Shown: positions 8,446-18,602, counted from the first letter of the stretch. The stretch: 49,485 nucleotides of DNA from an uncultured Clostridia bacterium (GCA_947632035.1 CANRNR010000015.1:1-49485), one strand, 5' to 3'. Notes: a model not told the origin generated them from the letters alone. Translations and numbers: made by a program.

Positions 8446-11400
8446 CTATTCTACTTTTCCATCACTTGTTATTGTTATGCTAGGTAATTTACTTTGTATT
8501 GGTACACGATAAGTATCACTTGTTATTCTTTCTCCTGTAAGTTCATGTGCATCATTTACACGATATAGTTCTGCTCTTACTGTTGTTCCTGCTTTTGGAT
8601 TTAAGAATTTTTCATACATTGGATTTGCTGTAAGTGTTCCTTTTTCTGCACTATCTACTTGATTTCCTTCTGCATCCATATAAATTTCTTTTGGTAACCA
8701 GTAAATCCATATTCCACCTGTAACATCTGTAATTTCTGCGTCTTTTTCTAGTGGCTCTGCATAGAAGGTTTGTTCTGAACCAGTTAATAAGTTATTGTCT
8801 TGATCCCATAATTTTAATGCGTTATATGCTGGATTTCCTTTATATGTTCCTGTGAATACTATAGAACCTGCTGGAATTTTAACTGTTTCACCAGTTGTAT
8901 CGCTACTTCCTAATGTTACATCTTCAGTTAATATTCCATATCCACTATATACTCCATCTTCTGTTTTTATGAAATCTACATTGTCTCCAGTTGGTCCAAT
9001 TAAATCAATTTCAGCTATTGAAACTTCTTCTCCATCTTTAGCATTTCCTTTTTCGTCTATTTCAAATTTTACAAAGGTTGCATCATAAATTTCTAGTTTG
9101 TCTCCTGCTCCAAAGTATACTGTTTTTGTATTTTCCTTATTACTACTAAATAGTGCTTCAAGGAATGAAGTTTCTACTTTCTTTACTTCTGTCCAAGATT
9201 TTCCATCTGTACTTACTGAAACTGTATAATTTTTAAGTTCTTCTCCTGATTCAGAAGTATATTTAAATCCTACTAATTTTTTAGTTTCTTCTAATTCTAT
9301 TACAATTTTTGCTTTATCTTCTGAAGTTGTTCCATTATAGTCTTTTGAATAGTCTTTATCTATTAATTCTGAATCTACTTTTACTAGTTGTGGTTCTGTC
9401 ATATCATAGTCTTTTGAATCTCTATCAACTTTCTTAGTATCTTCAGTCGAAGTAAGGTTTGTAGTAATTACCCAATCTTCTTTTCCACCAATTGTTCCAT
9501 CATTTTCTACTTTAATTGGATCTAATACATACTCTGCTGTTTCATTTAAGTATTTATCATAAGCTTTAACTTTATAAGTAAATACTCTATTATTTACAGT
9601 TTCAATAGTGTCTATATATGTTATTTCTCCTTTTGTACTACTTTCTTCTTGATTGTCATCTACTGTAACAAATGCTACTGGAACTGTAATTTCTTGGTCA
9701 TTATCCATATAAGTTCTTATAATTTCATAACCAAGTATTGCACCTTTAACTTCATTTGTAGTTTCCATTGTTAATTTTACTTGATTTGTGTTGGTTAAGC
9801 TTCCATCTACATCTTTTTGTACAATTTCTCTTTCTGCAGTAACTGTTGTTCCTGCTGTCATTCTAGAATTTCCTGCTAATTCATAAGCTCTTGCTTCATC
9901 ATTTATAAAGTAAATTGCTCTTGTTTCTTCTTCCCATTGTGATGCATATTCTATTGTTTCTTCATTTGGTGTCATACCCCATTTTGTAAAGAATTCTAAT
10001 AAGTTTTTCTCTGCTGCTGCACAGCTTAATCTTATTAAGTTATCATCCTTACTATCTTTTGTTAATGTTAGTGCTATTCCTTTATCTCCTTCAGCTTTTG
10101 GTGCTGATGCTGGATCACGAGCGTATGAGTCCATTCTTGCAAATAGTAAGTTCTTTTGTTGTTCTGTATAATTTGTATATGTTTTAAAGTTATATCCATC
10201 TTTATCATATGCTAAGTGTAATTGCCAATATAAACCTAATTGTGTAAATACATTTTGTGCTTTGCCAGTTTTTCCTGACATTACTTTTTTATAAACTTCT
10301 CTATACTCAAATCTTACAGATTCGTTTGTATCTTTTGCTTGTGATAATACTGAGAAGTAGTTGTTTGTAACTTCTCCATGAACATAAGCAGATTCGTTTA
10401 TAATGTGTCCTATTTCATGTGAAATTCCCCAACCAAAGTAATTTCCTTCTACATATTTACCATCTTTACCTACTGTTTCAGTTTTTATTGGATTTCCTTT
10501 TGATAATGTAGGAACATCTCCCCAGTCAATACCAATGTGTAATCCACCTGCATACATTGCTGCTCCACCAAACATTTGATGATAACGAATATTTAATCTA
10601 CTTGATGGATAAGTATTTTTTGTTCTTTCAGTAGTATCTTTATTTAATCCTTTATGTTGATAGAATAAATCTACCATATCTTCCATAGCTTCTAATGAGT
10701 TATATAATTTTTGTGCTTTTTCATCTAAGCTTCCTTCGCCTAAACCTGTTAATATTTGTTTAGCTGATACAGAATACATCATTTGGTCTAGTACAATTTC
10801 TGTTGCACCTAATATACAGTTTTTCTCATTATAGTCATAATTAAATTCTTTAGCTCCAGTAGCACGATGTAAATTATGTGCACTTTCAAGGCTTGAAACT
10901 GTAGTTTCTAGTTTTTGTACATATTCTTTTACTGCTTCTAATCTCTTTTCCTTATTATTTTCTACTTTGGTTAAATCAAGTACTGGTATATATTCTCCAC
11001 CAACTACTCTTACTCCATATACTTCATTTTCATTGTTTCCAGTATATTCAATATATAGAGAACCTCCACTTTCTTTGTCTTGGTTATCTATTTTTGGTAT
11101 TGTAATTTCATTCATACCAACTTTTAATTTTGATTTAGCTGTAGCATACCAAGCTGCTGCTTCTGGGTAATATTGCGTAGCAATTAAGTTTAAGTTTGTA
11201 GTATCTCCACTATTTTTATTTGGACTTCCTACAAATACTTTTATTACTTCTGTGCTATGTGCAACAACTCCTAATGGTTGCCAAGCATTTAATCCACTAC
11301 TAAATGTTATATGTCCATCTTTTGCTTTAGTAACTGATGTATCTATTTTTATTACATCTTTTAAGTTTTCTGTTTCATAAATCAATTTTGCTAAATCAAG

Positions 11401-14226
11401 TTCTTTTTGAAGACTATCTTTTTCTGGATGATATTCATTGCTTGATGGATCTTTTGTGTCTAGTCTTTGTTGTAATTCTTCAAAATCATCTAAAGTTACT
11501 GTATCTTTTAATGTAGTATGCATTTGGTCTAAATACAAATTGTTTATATCTTCTTCTAATGAATCATATTCATAGAAACGCATTTCTGCAATTGTAATTT
11601 TTCTAATATAACCATAAACTCTAGTTAGAGCAATTTGTATAGTATCTGTTTCAATTGGCTTATCTAGTTTAATTACAGTATATTCTCTACCATTTTCTCC
11701 TGTTTTTGTAACAACTTGTGATGGTGTTATTGGTCCTACTGTTTTTCCAGTTTCTTTATCTTTATACCAAATTTTTGCATTTCTAATATGATCTAAATTC
11801 TCAATTTGTGCCATTGTGAAGTAGTTCATTTTGTATGTCTTATCAAATGTTACTTCAACACCTTTTCCATTGTAATCTTCATAAGATACACCGAAATCCC
11901 AGTCATCTACTTGTAAATATGAAGCATAGCTATTATCTACAACTCCTTTTGCTGAATATTTTCCTGGCGCTACTTGTATTTGTTTTCCGTTTGTATCTGT
12001 ATCTAATGGGCTATCTACCATAGTTCCCATAGATTTCTTAACTACACTTTCAATATGTGAAGTAAGCTTTCCTTCTCCATTTGGTGTATTAATTAATTTA
12101 TAGCTTGGTAATATTGCTGGTTGAATGTTCGTTGTTTCTACATCTGAGATATTTGATCTATCACTTTCACCAATTTTATTTACACCAATAATATATACTT
12201 GATATCTTTGGCTATCTTCTAGTCCTGTAATTGTAAATGAAGTTTCTGTTAATATTTGACCTTTTGTTGCTTCTATGTATTCTCCTTCATTATATTTTCT
12301 GTAAAATACTTTATATGAATCAGTAGCATTCATTTTCTTCCATGATGCTTGAATTTCTCTTATTCCACCTTTTAATGTTACGTTATCAGGTTTATCTGGC
12401 CTCTTTACTGCATCTACTACTACTTTTATAGCGTCGCTATAACCACTTCTCCATTCTCCATTTACTGATTGAACTGCTACATAATAGTCACAAGGAATAT
12501 TGTCTTTAACAGCTCCAAAGAAATCACTAATAGTAATAGAGTTTCCTTCAACAACATATTCGTTTGTTTTTTCTTCACCTTTTACTGTGGCTACAATTTT
12601 TACTTCATATCCTGTTACATTTTGCATATTATCCCATGTAACTGTAAAGCTTTCGCCAAATGATTCTGATTTAATGTTTGTTGGAATGCTTAAATCTGGT
12701 GCAGGTATTCTATCTACATTACCATTTAAGAATTCTACCTTAGCTATATCTGCTAATTTATTACTTTTTGTTGCTGTAACTTTTATTGTTATTTTCTTTA
12801 CTGCTACTTTATTTCCTAAATCAACTGAAATTGTACCATCTGGCTCAATTACAGCTACTGGATTTGATATTGTATTATAAGCAACTGGCTTAAATTCTGC
12901 ATTTGAAGTATTTTTTACTTCTACTGTAACTTTTTGTCCATCTACTGTTTCAACTGTAATTGTTGCAGCTTCAATATTATTTTCTACATTTGAAGATGGT
13001 GCTATTGTAATTTCTTGTGTTTCAGCTTGAACATTTTCGCCTAAATCAATAGAAATTTCTACCGGATTATCTTCAGATATATCTTCTTCTTTGTTTTTTG
13101 GCTCTAATGTAATATATTTGTCATTATTCTCTAATATATCTTTGACTTCTCCGTGTTCTTCATTTATTGTAGTTGTCTCGCTTTCTTCTACTGTTGCTTC
13201 TGTAATATCTACACTTTCTATAATAACGCCTTTAATTGCTTCTTTATTTTTATTGATAGAAATATATGATAAATCTATGATGTTAATTTTTCCATCACCA
13301 TTTAAGTCATATTTCGAATCATATGTATTAGAATTTTTTGAATATTTTTCTATAGCTTTAATCATTGCTTCTTCATCGTTATTTGTTGATGTAACACCTG
13401 CTAAAGCTTTTCCGTTTGAAGTATATCCTAATACTTTTTCATCTCCTGTAACATCTCCAACTGCTACAACGCCAATTTGCTCTTTTCTTAAAACATCTAA
13501 TTTGTCTTCATTGTAGCCATTTGTAAGAGATAGCTCTGAAATTGTACCTGCTTTTACTTCAACACTTCTAGTAAATTTAGCATAACCTGTTTTTGTTATT
13601 TCAACGGTATATTCTCCTTCAGGAACATTATTAAAACTATAATATAGTTTTGTTTCGTCTTCTCTTTCTCTAAAGCCTCTATAAAATTCAGGTTTTATTC
13701 CTGATAGCTCTCCATTTTTATTTCTTAAAGTTACTGTAAATATTGATTCATCTGAACTTTCTTGTTTTGCTTGTGGTAACCTTAAATCTAAACTAATAAA
13801 AATTTTTCCAGATTCTAGTTCACTTGCTATTCTTGTAGTAGCATCTGAAATAGTTTCTAGATTTTCTTGTTCTTCTAAATTTTCTTTTGTTTCTAAACTT
13901 TCTTCATTTTTTGAAGTTTCTTCTTTTTCAGGCTCTTCCATATTACTTTCAGAACCTTCATCTGTATTTGTAATTTCATCATTTTCTTTGCTTACTTGCT
14001 CATCGTTATCAACTTCTTCATTTGTCTTATCGCCATCATTGATTTCTTCATCTACTTGCTCACTATTATTTATTTCGTCATCTACTTGTTCACTATCATT
14101 TATTTCGTCAGCCACTTGTGAGTTTGATGCTATATCAATAACGCTACTTGCTAATACTGATACGTTTCCCATAAGCATTGTTATTATTATGCTCATTACA
14201 ATTACAAATTTTAGTGATTTTCTCAT
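8446..14226 (-). CDS. Giant secreted M60-family (enhancin/mucinase-type) metalloprotease with FnIII and dockerin-like modules
   Basis: The protein has 1926 residues. It has a signal peptide (about 1-27) and an acidic Glu/Asn/Asp low-complexity linker (about 30-130). A CnaB/carboxypeptidase-regulatory-like beta domain follows (about 145-245). A dockerin-type calcium loop, DLNGDGKINIIDLSYI, lies at about 303-320. Two fibronectin III domains are at about 512-700. The M60-like peptidase region has WGISHEIGHIINE at about 1266-1278: HEIGH (1270-1274) is the zinc site, followed by the downstream Glu (HGEVTNN) expected of gluzincins. The C-terminal 350 residues are FnIII- and discoidin-like, ending without an anchor. 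M60 enzymes of gut bacteria cleave mucin-type glycoproteins; substrate here is inferred. The downstream neighbour is a putative wall-anchored cohesin-like partner. AGGGGGAAAAG precedes the ATG. Confidence 0.85.
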   Translation of the reverse strand: MRKSLKFVIVMSIIITMLMGNVSVLASSVIDIASNSQVADEINDSEQVDDEINNSEQVDEEINDGDKTNEEVDNDEQVSKENDEITNTDEGSESNMEEPEKEETSKNEESLETKENLEEQENLETISDATTRIASELESGKIFISLDLRLPQAKQESSDESIFTVTLRNKNGELSGIKPEFYRGFREREDETKLYYSFNNVPEGEYTVEITKTGYAKFTRSVEVKAGTISELSLTNGYNEDKLDVLRKEQIGVVAVGDVTGDEKVLGYTSNGKALAGVTSTNNDEEAMIKAIEKYSKNSNTYDSKYDLNGDGKINIIDLSYISINKNKEAIKGVIIESVDITEATVEESETTTINEEHGEVKDILENNDKYITLEPKNKEEDISEDNPVEISIDLGENVQAETQEITIAPSSNVENNIEAATITVETVDGQKVTVEVKNTSNAEFKPVAYNTISNPVAVIEPDGTISVDLGNKVAVKKITIKVTATKSNKLADIAKVEFLNGNVDRIPAPDLSIPTNIKSESFGESFTVTWDNMQNVTGYEVKIVATVKGEEKTNEYVVEGNSITISDFFGAVKDNIPCDYYVAVQSVNGEWRSGYSDAIKVVVDAVKRPDKPDNVTLKGGIREIQASWKKMNATDSYKVFYRKYNEGEYIEATKGQILTETSFTITGLEDSQRYQVYIIGVNKIGESDRSNISDVETTNIQPAILPSYKLINTPNGEGKLTSHIESVVKKSMGTMVDSPLDTDTNGKQIQVAPGKYSAKGVVDNSYASYLQVDDWDFGVSYEDYNGKGVEVTFDKTYKMNYFTMAQIENLDHIRNAKIWYKDKETGKTVGPITPSQVVTKTGENGREYTVIKLDKPIETDTIQIALTRVYGYIRKITIAEMRFYEYDSLEEDINNLYLDQMHTTLKDTVTLDDFEELQQRLDTKDPSSNEYHPEKDSLQKELDLAKLIYETENLKDVIKIDTSVTKAKDGHITFSSGLNAWQPLGVVAHSTEVIKVFVGSPNKNSGDTTNLNLIATQYYPEAAAWYATAKSKLKVGMNEITIPKIDNQDKESGGSLYIEYTGNNENEVYGVRVVGGEYIPVLDLTKVENNKEKRLEAVKEYVQKLETTVSSLESAHNLHRATGAKEFNYDYNEKNCILGATEIVLDQMMYSVSAKQILTGLGEGSLDEKAQKLYNSLEAMEDMVDLFYQHKGLNKDTTERTKNTYPSSRLNIRYHQMFGGAAMYAGGLHIGIDWGDVPTLSKGNPIKTETVGKDGKYVEGNYFGWGISHEIGHIINESAYVHGEVTNNYFSVLSQAKDTNESVRFEYREVYKKVMSGKTGKAQNVFTQLGLYWQLHLAYDKDGYNFKTYTNYTEQQKNLLFARMDSYARDPASAPKAEGDKGIALTLTKDSKDDNLIRLSCAAAEKNLLEFFTKWGMTPNEETIEYASQWEEETRAIYFINDEARAYELAGNSRMTAGTTVTAEREIVQKDVDGSLTNTNQVKLTMETTNEVKGAILGYEIIRTYMDNDQEITVPVAFVTVDDNQEESSTKGEITYIDTIETVNNRVFTYKVKAYDKYLNETAEYVLDPIKVENDGTIGGKEDWVITTNLTSTEDTKKVDRDSKDYDMTEPQLVKVDSELIDKDYSKDYNGTTSEDKAKIVIELEETKKLVGFKYTSESGEELKNYTVSVSTDGKSWTEVKKVETSFLEALFSSNKENTKTVYFGAGDKLEIYDATFVKFEIDEKGNAKDGEEVSIAEIDLIGPTGDNVDFIKTEDGVYSGYGILTEDVTLGSSDTTGETVKIPAGSIVFTGTYKGNPAYNALKLWDQDNNLLTGSEQTFYAEPLEKDAEITDVTGGIWIYWLPKEIYMDAEGNQVDSAEKGTLTANPMYEKFLNPKAGTTVRAELYRVNDAHELTGERITSDTYRVPIQSKLPSITITSDGKVE

Positions 14227-14259
14227 AACTTTTCCCCCTTTATCTATGTGCTCTTGCTT

Positions 14260-14287
14260 ATTATATCAATAATATAATTTTTTGCAA
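14260..14287 (-). promoter_or_regulatory. Promoter of the M60 protease/surface protein operon
   Basis: On the minus strand TTGCAA (14282-14287) and TATAAT (14260-14265) are 16 bases apart, with the protease ATG about 34 bases beyond the -10 box and a strong purine-rich ribosome site between. It is the only good sigma-A-type pair in this gap. Confidence 0.55.
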
Positions 14288-14391
14288 GATATTTTTTGGT
14301 AAAATGTTAAGTTTTTAACAAATATTTAACTATTTTTTCTCTTTTATTTTTATACTTTATGGCAATTTATTAAATATAATCTTACTATAAA

Positions 14392-15387
14392 TTAATCCAT
14401 TATTTCGATTTCTATTTCTTTATCTACTTTTACTTTTGCATATCCTCCTATAGGAAATGTAAAAATTGGAGTAGTATGTCCAAAATCAGCATTTATTACA
14501 ACAGGATTATCATTTAATTCTCTTTTGCTTTTTAAAATTCTTGTCCATTTTTCGTCATTCATTTCACAATTGTTTTCTGCTCTTCCTATTACAATTCCTT
14601 TTATATTTTTATTTTTCGCACAATGTAAAAGTGATTGCAAATTTCTGTCAAATTCTCTGTTAAAGTCCTTTCCAGCCATACCATCATCTTCAATAAATAG
14701 TATGGTATCTTTCAAATCCGGCATATATTCTGTTCCTTGTAGCAAATTTAATGTACATAAATTTCCGCCCACTATTCTTCCTTCTGCTTCTCCTTTATTT
14801 ATTATTTTCATGCCTTCATTTTCTACAAATGTTCTATTCTCTTGGTTTTTAAACCAACTATCATTACTCCATTCATTAGAACTTTCAATTTCTATACTTT
14901 CAGATTGCATAAACATTTTTTTAAAATATTTTTCTGTATATTCAAATCCTTTTTTCATTCCAAAACTAGAAAAATGAGGCCCTGAATATGTTATCATACC
15001 TGTTTTAGCATAAATTGCATTTGTTAAAGCTGTGATATCAGAAAAACCACAAATAATTTTAGGATTTTCTTTTATTAAGTTATAATCAATATAATCTAAT
15101 ATTTGGTTTACATTGTAACCACCTATTACTGATAAAATAGCTTTTACATTTTTATCTTTAAAAGCTTCATGTAAATCTTCTATTCTATCTTCTATACTAG
15201 CACATTTGTAATCTTCTCCTATTGAGTTTAGTACATTTTTTCCAAATGTTACTTTAAATCCTATATTCTCTAATCTTGCTTTTGCGCTTTCTATAACATC
15301 ATTATTTATTATACACATACTTCTAGATGGAGCAATAACTCTTATTTCATCACCTATATTTAATTTACTTGGAATAATCTTATTCAT
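14392..15387 (-). CDS. LD-carboxypeptidase (S66 family, LdcA/MccF-like)
   Basis: The 331-residue protein starts NKIIPSKLNIGDEIRVIAPS, the typical S66 N-terminus. The nucleophile region CGFSDITAL places the serine at residue 116. The acid in LFIEDDG and the histidine of FGHTTPIFTFPIGG complete the Ser-Glu-His triad. S66 enzymes remove the terminal D-alanine from muramoyl tetrapeptides during wall recycling or, in the MccF branch, hydrolyse microcin C-type peptide-nucleotides. The sequence is compatible with either. Start ATG at 15387 has GGGAG upstream. It stands between two AT-rich gaps and looks singly transcribed. Confidence 0.82.
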   Translation of the reverse strand: MNKIIPSKLNIGDEIRVIAPSRSMCIINNDVIESAKARLENIGFKVTFGKNVLNSIGEDYKCASIEDRIEDLHEAFKDKNVKAILSVIGGYNVNQILDYIDYNLIKENPKIICGFSDITALTNAIYAKTGMITYSGPHFSSFGMKKGFEYTEKYFKKMFMQSESIEIESSNEWSNDSWFKNQENRTFVENEGMKIINKGEAEGRIVGGNLCTLNLLQGTEYMPDLKDTILFIEDDGMAGKDFNREFDRNLQSLLHCAKNKNIKGIVIGRAENNCEMNDEKWTRILKSKRELNDNPVVINADFGHTTPIFTFPIGGYAKVKVDKEIEIEIMD

Positions 15388-15463
15388 ATATATTTTCTCC
15401 CTTTAGATTTTTTCTATAAAATTTTATTAGTTTTTCAAATTCTCTAATTTTTATTTTTCCAAT

Positions 15464-16060
15464 TTATATATTATTTACAATAAACTGAATTACATTATCT
15501 TCATTATAATTTTTCTTATCTTTATCTCTATCTTCTTGAGTTAAATCAACGAAATACTTATTGCACTCTGGCATGATTGACATAGAGTCTAAAGGATAAC
15601 CTGGATTTCTCTTTTGGCATGGTTTATCTACTAAATAGAAATTACTTTTACTCCAACTATATTCCTTTGCTTCTTTTCCATTATAGATTACCATTCCATA
15701 CACCCATTTGGCTGTTAATCTTCCGCCGTACTGATGTACTAAATTAGTATAATACTCAAGCATTTCGTCATCAGATAATTCTTTGCCATTTATTCTTCTT
15801 ACATATGTTCCTGGTTGTTTTTCTTCTGGTAATTCCTCTATATATAAGTTATTGTCCATTCCAATTGTTGTTATTCCTGTTTTATCATAATATGCTTTTG
15901 CCTTTATATATGCATTTTCTATCGCATTTTTTCCGCTTTCCTCTACATGAATATTTATTCCTATATCTTTAATTGTTATAAGTTCTATTCCTTCTTTTTC
16001 TAATCCATCAGCATATTTTTTTACTTTTGCCGGATTTGTTGTTGCAAATAATACTTTCAT
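15464..16060 (-). CDS. Non-canonical purine NTP pyrophosphatase-like protein (Ham1/RdgB family)
   Basis: The 198-residue protein begins MKVLFATTNPAKVKKYADGL, the family's nucleotide-binding N-terminus (canonical form is T-x-N-x-x-K). ESGKNAIENAYIKAKAYY is the second conserved block. The usual D-DSGL active-site stretch is GMDNNLYIEEL here, and the SHR segment near the end is not evident. It is therefore a divergent member. It would hydrolyse ITP/XTP to monophosphates, but substrate is less certain than for a canonical RdgB. It lies 21 bases upstream of rlmD's end and is followed by ldcA in the same direction. Confidence 0.7.
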   Translation of the reverse strand: MKVLFATTNPAKVKKYADGLEKEGIELITIKDIGINIHVEESGKNAIENAYIKAKAYYDKTGITTIGMDNNLYIEELPEEKQPGTYVRRINGKELSDDEMLEYYTNLVHQYGGRLTAKWVYGMVIYNGKEAKEYSWSKSNFYLVDKPCQKRNPGYPLDSMSIMPECNKYFVDLTQEDRDKDKKNYNEDNVIQFIVNNI

Positions 16061-16081
16061 TTTATTTTTGTCTCCTTATAT

Positions 16082-17477
16082 TTATTTCTTTAATTCTAAA
16101 ATAGATACACATTCCACATGGCTCGTAAAACAAAACATATCTACAGGCTGTATCTTTTTAAGACTATATTTTTCTTCTAAAATTTTTAAATCTCTTACCA
16201 TAGTTGCTGGATTGCAACTAATATACACTAGTCTTTTAGTCTCAACATTTAAAATATTTGAAACAGTAGTATTATCTAATCCTCTTCTTGGTGGGTCTAC
16301 TAATATAACATCTGGCTTTCCACTTTTTTCTAAAACAGTTTCTAAAGTATTTTCTACATCTCCACATAAAAATTCTATATTTTCTATATTATTTAACCTT
16401 GCATTTTCTTTTGCATCTTTGATGGCATCTTCTACAATTTCTATTCCATAAACTTTTTTAGCTTTGCTAGATGCAAAAATTCCAATAGTTCCAATTCCAC
16501 AATATAAATCTAATACAGTTTCCTTACCTTGTAAGTTTGCAAATTCTATTGCTTTACTATAAAGCACCTCTGTTTGAACTGGGTTTGTTTGGTAAAATGA
16601 CATTGGAGATATTTTAAAAGTATAATTACCTAATTTATCATATATATAGCCATCTCCATATAATGTTATATTTTTGTTTCCTAGTATTACATTTGTATCT
16701 TTGCTGTTTATATTTTTAACTACTGTTTTTAATTCATATTGTTCTAACTTTGGATTAGTTTCAAATTCTTTTTTTATTTCTTCTACAAGTTCTTTTTCTT
16801 TTGGTAAATTTTCTCCGTTATTTACTATTATGCACATAACCTCTTTTGTTTTAAAGCCTATTCTTACAATAATATGCCTAATATATCCGCTTCTTAGTGC
16901 TTTCATTATATACTGCAATTTTATTTTTCTTAATAAAATCTAAAATAGTTTTTGCTATTATTTGAGATTCTACAGTTTGAATATAGCAATTTTCCATTGG
17001 TATAATTTCGTGTGTTCTTTGTGCAAAAATTCCTATAATGCTGTTTCCATTTTTGTCTATTCCAACAGGATATTGTGCTTTATTACGATAATGCATAGGA
17101 TTTTGCATACCTATTGTTTTTTCTACTTCTATTTTTTCTTCTAATGTTTTATTTACTAGATTTTGAACTGTTTGCCTTTTCATTTCTAATGTAGTTTCAT
17201 ATTTAATGTGCCTTAAACTGCAACCTCCGCATCTTTTATATGTACTACAATCTGGCTCTTTTCTTGAACTTACTTTTTCTATAATTTCTATAATTTTTCC
17301 AAATGCATGTGAAGAAGTTACTTTTACAATAAGAATTTTACATTTTTCTCCTTTTATTGCACCTGGAACGAATATAGTATATCCTTCAATTTTTGCTATC
17401 CCTTCTCCTTCAAAACCATTATCAATTATTTCTACTATATATTTTTTATTTTTCTCTACCGGTATTTTATTTTCCAT
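16082..17477 (-). CDS. rlmD: 23S rRNA (uracil-5-)-methyltransferase (RumA/RlmCD type), with +1 shift at a CGG codon
   Basis: The N-terminal part (17477 to the CGG) has a TRAM domain and the iron-sulphur cysteines C-x5-CGGC (DCSTYKRCGGCSLRH). The C-terminal part has SAM motif VLDLYCGIGTIGIFAS, the DPPRRGLD block and the catalytic cysteine in YISCNPATMVRDL. They lie in different frames. The zero frame ends KK-R-I-Y-stop. Skipping the C of CGG (16887-16889) gives KKGYIRHIIVRIGFKTKE, exactly the family's conserved G-x-IRH junction. The whole is 464 residues, normal for the family. CGG is codon 197. A recent inactivating mutation or base-call error is the alternative, but the shift matches three others here. 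Confidence 0.9.
16887..16889 (-). other. In-frame CGG, apparent +1 frameshift site in rlmD
   Basis: Zero frame on the minus strand is ACT AAG AAG CGG ATA TAT TAG. The rlmD frame is AAG AAG (C) GGA TAT ATT AGG CAT. The recovered residue is the conserved glycine before YIRH. P-site AAG would have to re-pair with AGC, which is unfavourable. Confidence 0.85.
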
Positions 17478-17576
17478 ACTTTTCTCATTTCTTTTTATAA
17501 TAATTATTTTATATTTTTGTATTATTTATGCTTTCATAATCTAGCATTACTAAAATTTCAACATATTGACTAATAA

Positions 17577-18149
17577 TTATATATATTGTTTTATTACATC
17601 ATATAGTTTACTTGTTGGAAGCCCTATAACAGAATGATAATTTCCATTTATTTTTGAAATAAATACTGCAAATTCATCTTGTATAGAGTAGGCTCCTGCC
17701 TTGTCCATTGGCTTTCCTGTGTCAATCCATTTTTTTATTTCTTCATCTGTTATATATTTTACTTCTATTTGAGTTACTTCATAATCAACATATTCTGTTA
17801 CTTTTCCACTTTCTTCTTTTATTACACATAAGCTTGTTATTACTTCATGTGTGTCTGCTCTTAATTCAGTAATAAACTGAAAAGCCTCTTTTTCGTCTTT
17901 TGGTTTCCCATATATTTTTCCGTTTTTTACAACTATTGTATCTGAGCCTATTACTAAGCGTTCACCTTGTGTTTTGTCAAATACAGCTTTTGCTTTTTGA
18001 TATGCTAATTTTTTTGATTGCTCTTCTATGCTTAAACCATCTTCTATGGTTTCATCTGTATTGCTTACTATTATTTCAAAGTTCTTAACTCCCATTAATT
18101 CTAATAATTCTTTTCTTCTTGGAGATTTTGAGGCTAATATTATTCTCAT
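17577..18149 (-). CDS. maf: Maf-family nucleoside triphosphate pyrophosphatase
   Basis: The 190-residue protein is full-length for Maf. It begins MRIILASKSPRRKELLELMG, with the S-x-SPRR signature, and has the GSDTIV block near residue 70 and KPMDKAGAYSIQ near 145, which binds the phosphate and metal. Maf proteins hydrolyse dTTP/UTP or modified nucleotides and delay septation when overproduced. It lies 100 bases upstream of rlmD in the same direction. Confidence 0.93.
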   Translation of the reverse strand: MRIILASKSPRRKELLELMGVKNFEIIVSNTDETIEDGLSIEEQSKKLAYQKAKAVFDKTQGERLVIGSDTIVVKNGKIYGKPKDEKEAFQFITELRADTHEVITSLCVIKEESGKVTEYVDYEVTQIEVKYITDEEIKKWIDTGKPMDKAGAYSIQDEFAVFISKINGNYHSVIGLPTSKLYDVIKQYI

Positions 18150-18320
18150 TTTTATTTACAATTCCTTTCTTTATCATAATTTATATATTTGGTATAGTAT
18201 CAACAAATTTAAATCTTCTATTAATTACATATTCTATATTTTTAATTTTACTTAAATTATTCTAGCATAAAATGTTATAAATGTCTATAACACATATTTA
18301 TAGTTACGAGCAGTAAAACA

Positions 18321-18348
18321 AAAGGAGTCAGCCGAAACTGACTCCTTT
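18321..18348 (-). terminator. GC-rich intrinsic terminator of the small island gene
   Basis: On the minus strand GGAGTCAG, loop TTTCGG, CTGACTCC is followed by TTTTGTTTT. The eight-base perfect GC-rich stem is unlike the AT-rich terminators elsewhere in the window and fits the foreign-looking composition of the stretch upstream of it. Confidence 0.75.
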
Positions 18349-18386
18349 GCCCCAAGACGTGCAATGCTTGTCAAGGGAAAAACACC

Positions 18387-18562
18387 TTACTTCGCGATGG
18401 ACTCCCAACGTGCATTCAGAACAAGATTCTGAATCTGTTCGCCATTTGAAAACGGAACAAACAAACTAGATTCCGTGTATCCAGCATCACGCAACTCGTT
18501 CAGAATTTTGTCTCCCTTTGCCACATACGTCTTTCCATTGCGATGATGTTTTTGTTAGCCAT
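18387..18562 (-). pseudogene. Small protein gene in a GC-richer island, probably frameshifted
   Basis: On the minus strand an ATG at 18562 opens MANKNIIA, which then runs out of frame. One base over, the reading is NGKTYVAKGDKILNELRD, then AGYTESSLFVPFSNGEQI, then QNLVLNARWESIAK and a stop at 18387. Adding one A at about 18540 would join them into a protein of about 58 residues. A GTG at 18524 could instead give an intact 45-residue product. Codons such as CTG, GCG, CGT and ATC and a local GC near 45 percent differ sharply from the neighbours. I do not recognise the protein; acquisition by transfer is inferred. Confidence 0.5.
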
Positions 18563-18602
18563 TTCTACTCTATATCTAGATAAATTTAATTTACAACTAA
18601 TA

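Noticed and set aside
15464-16060. Loss of the canonical D-DSGL motif as proof of a pseudogene
   Set aside because: The frame is intact and the other blocks are well kept, so a divergent Ham1 member is more likely.
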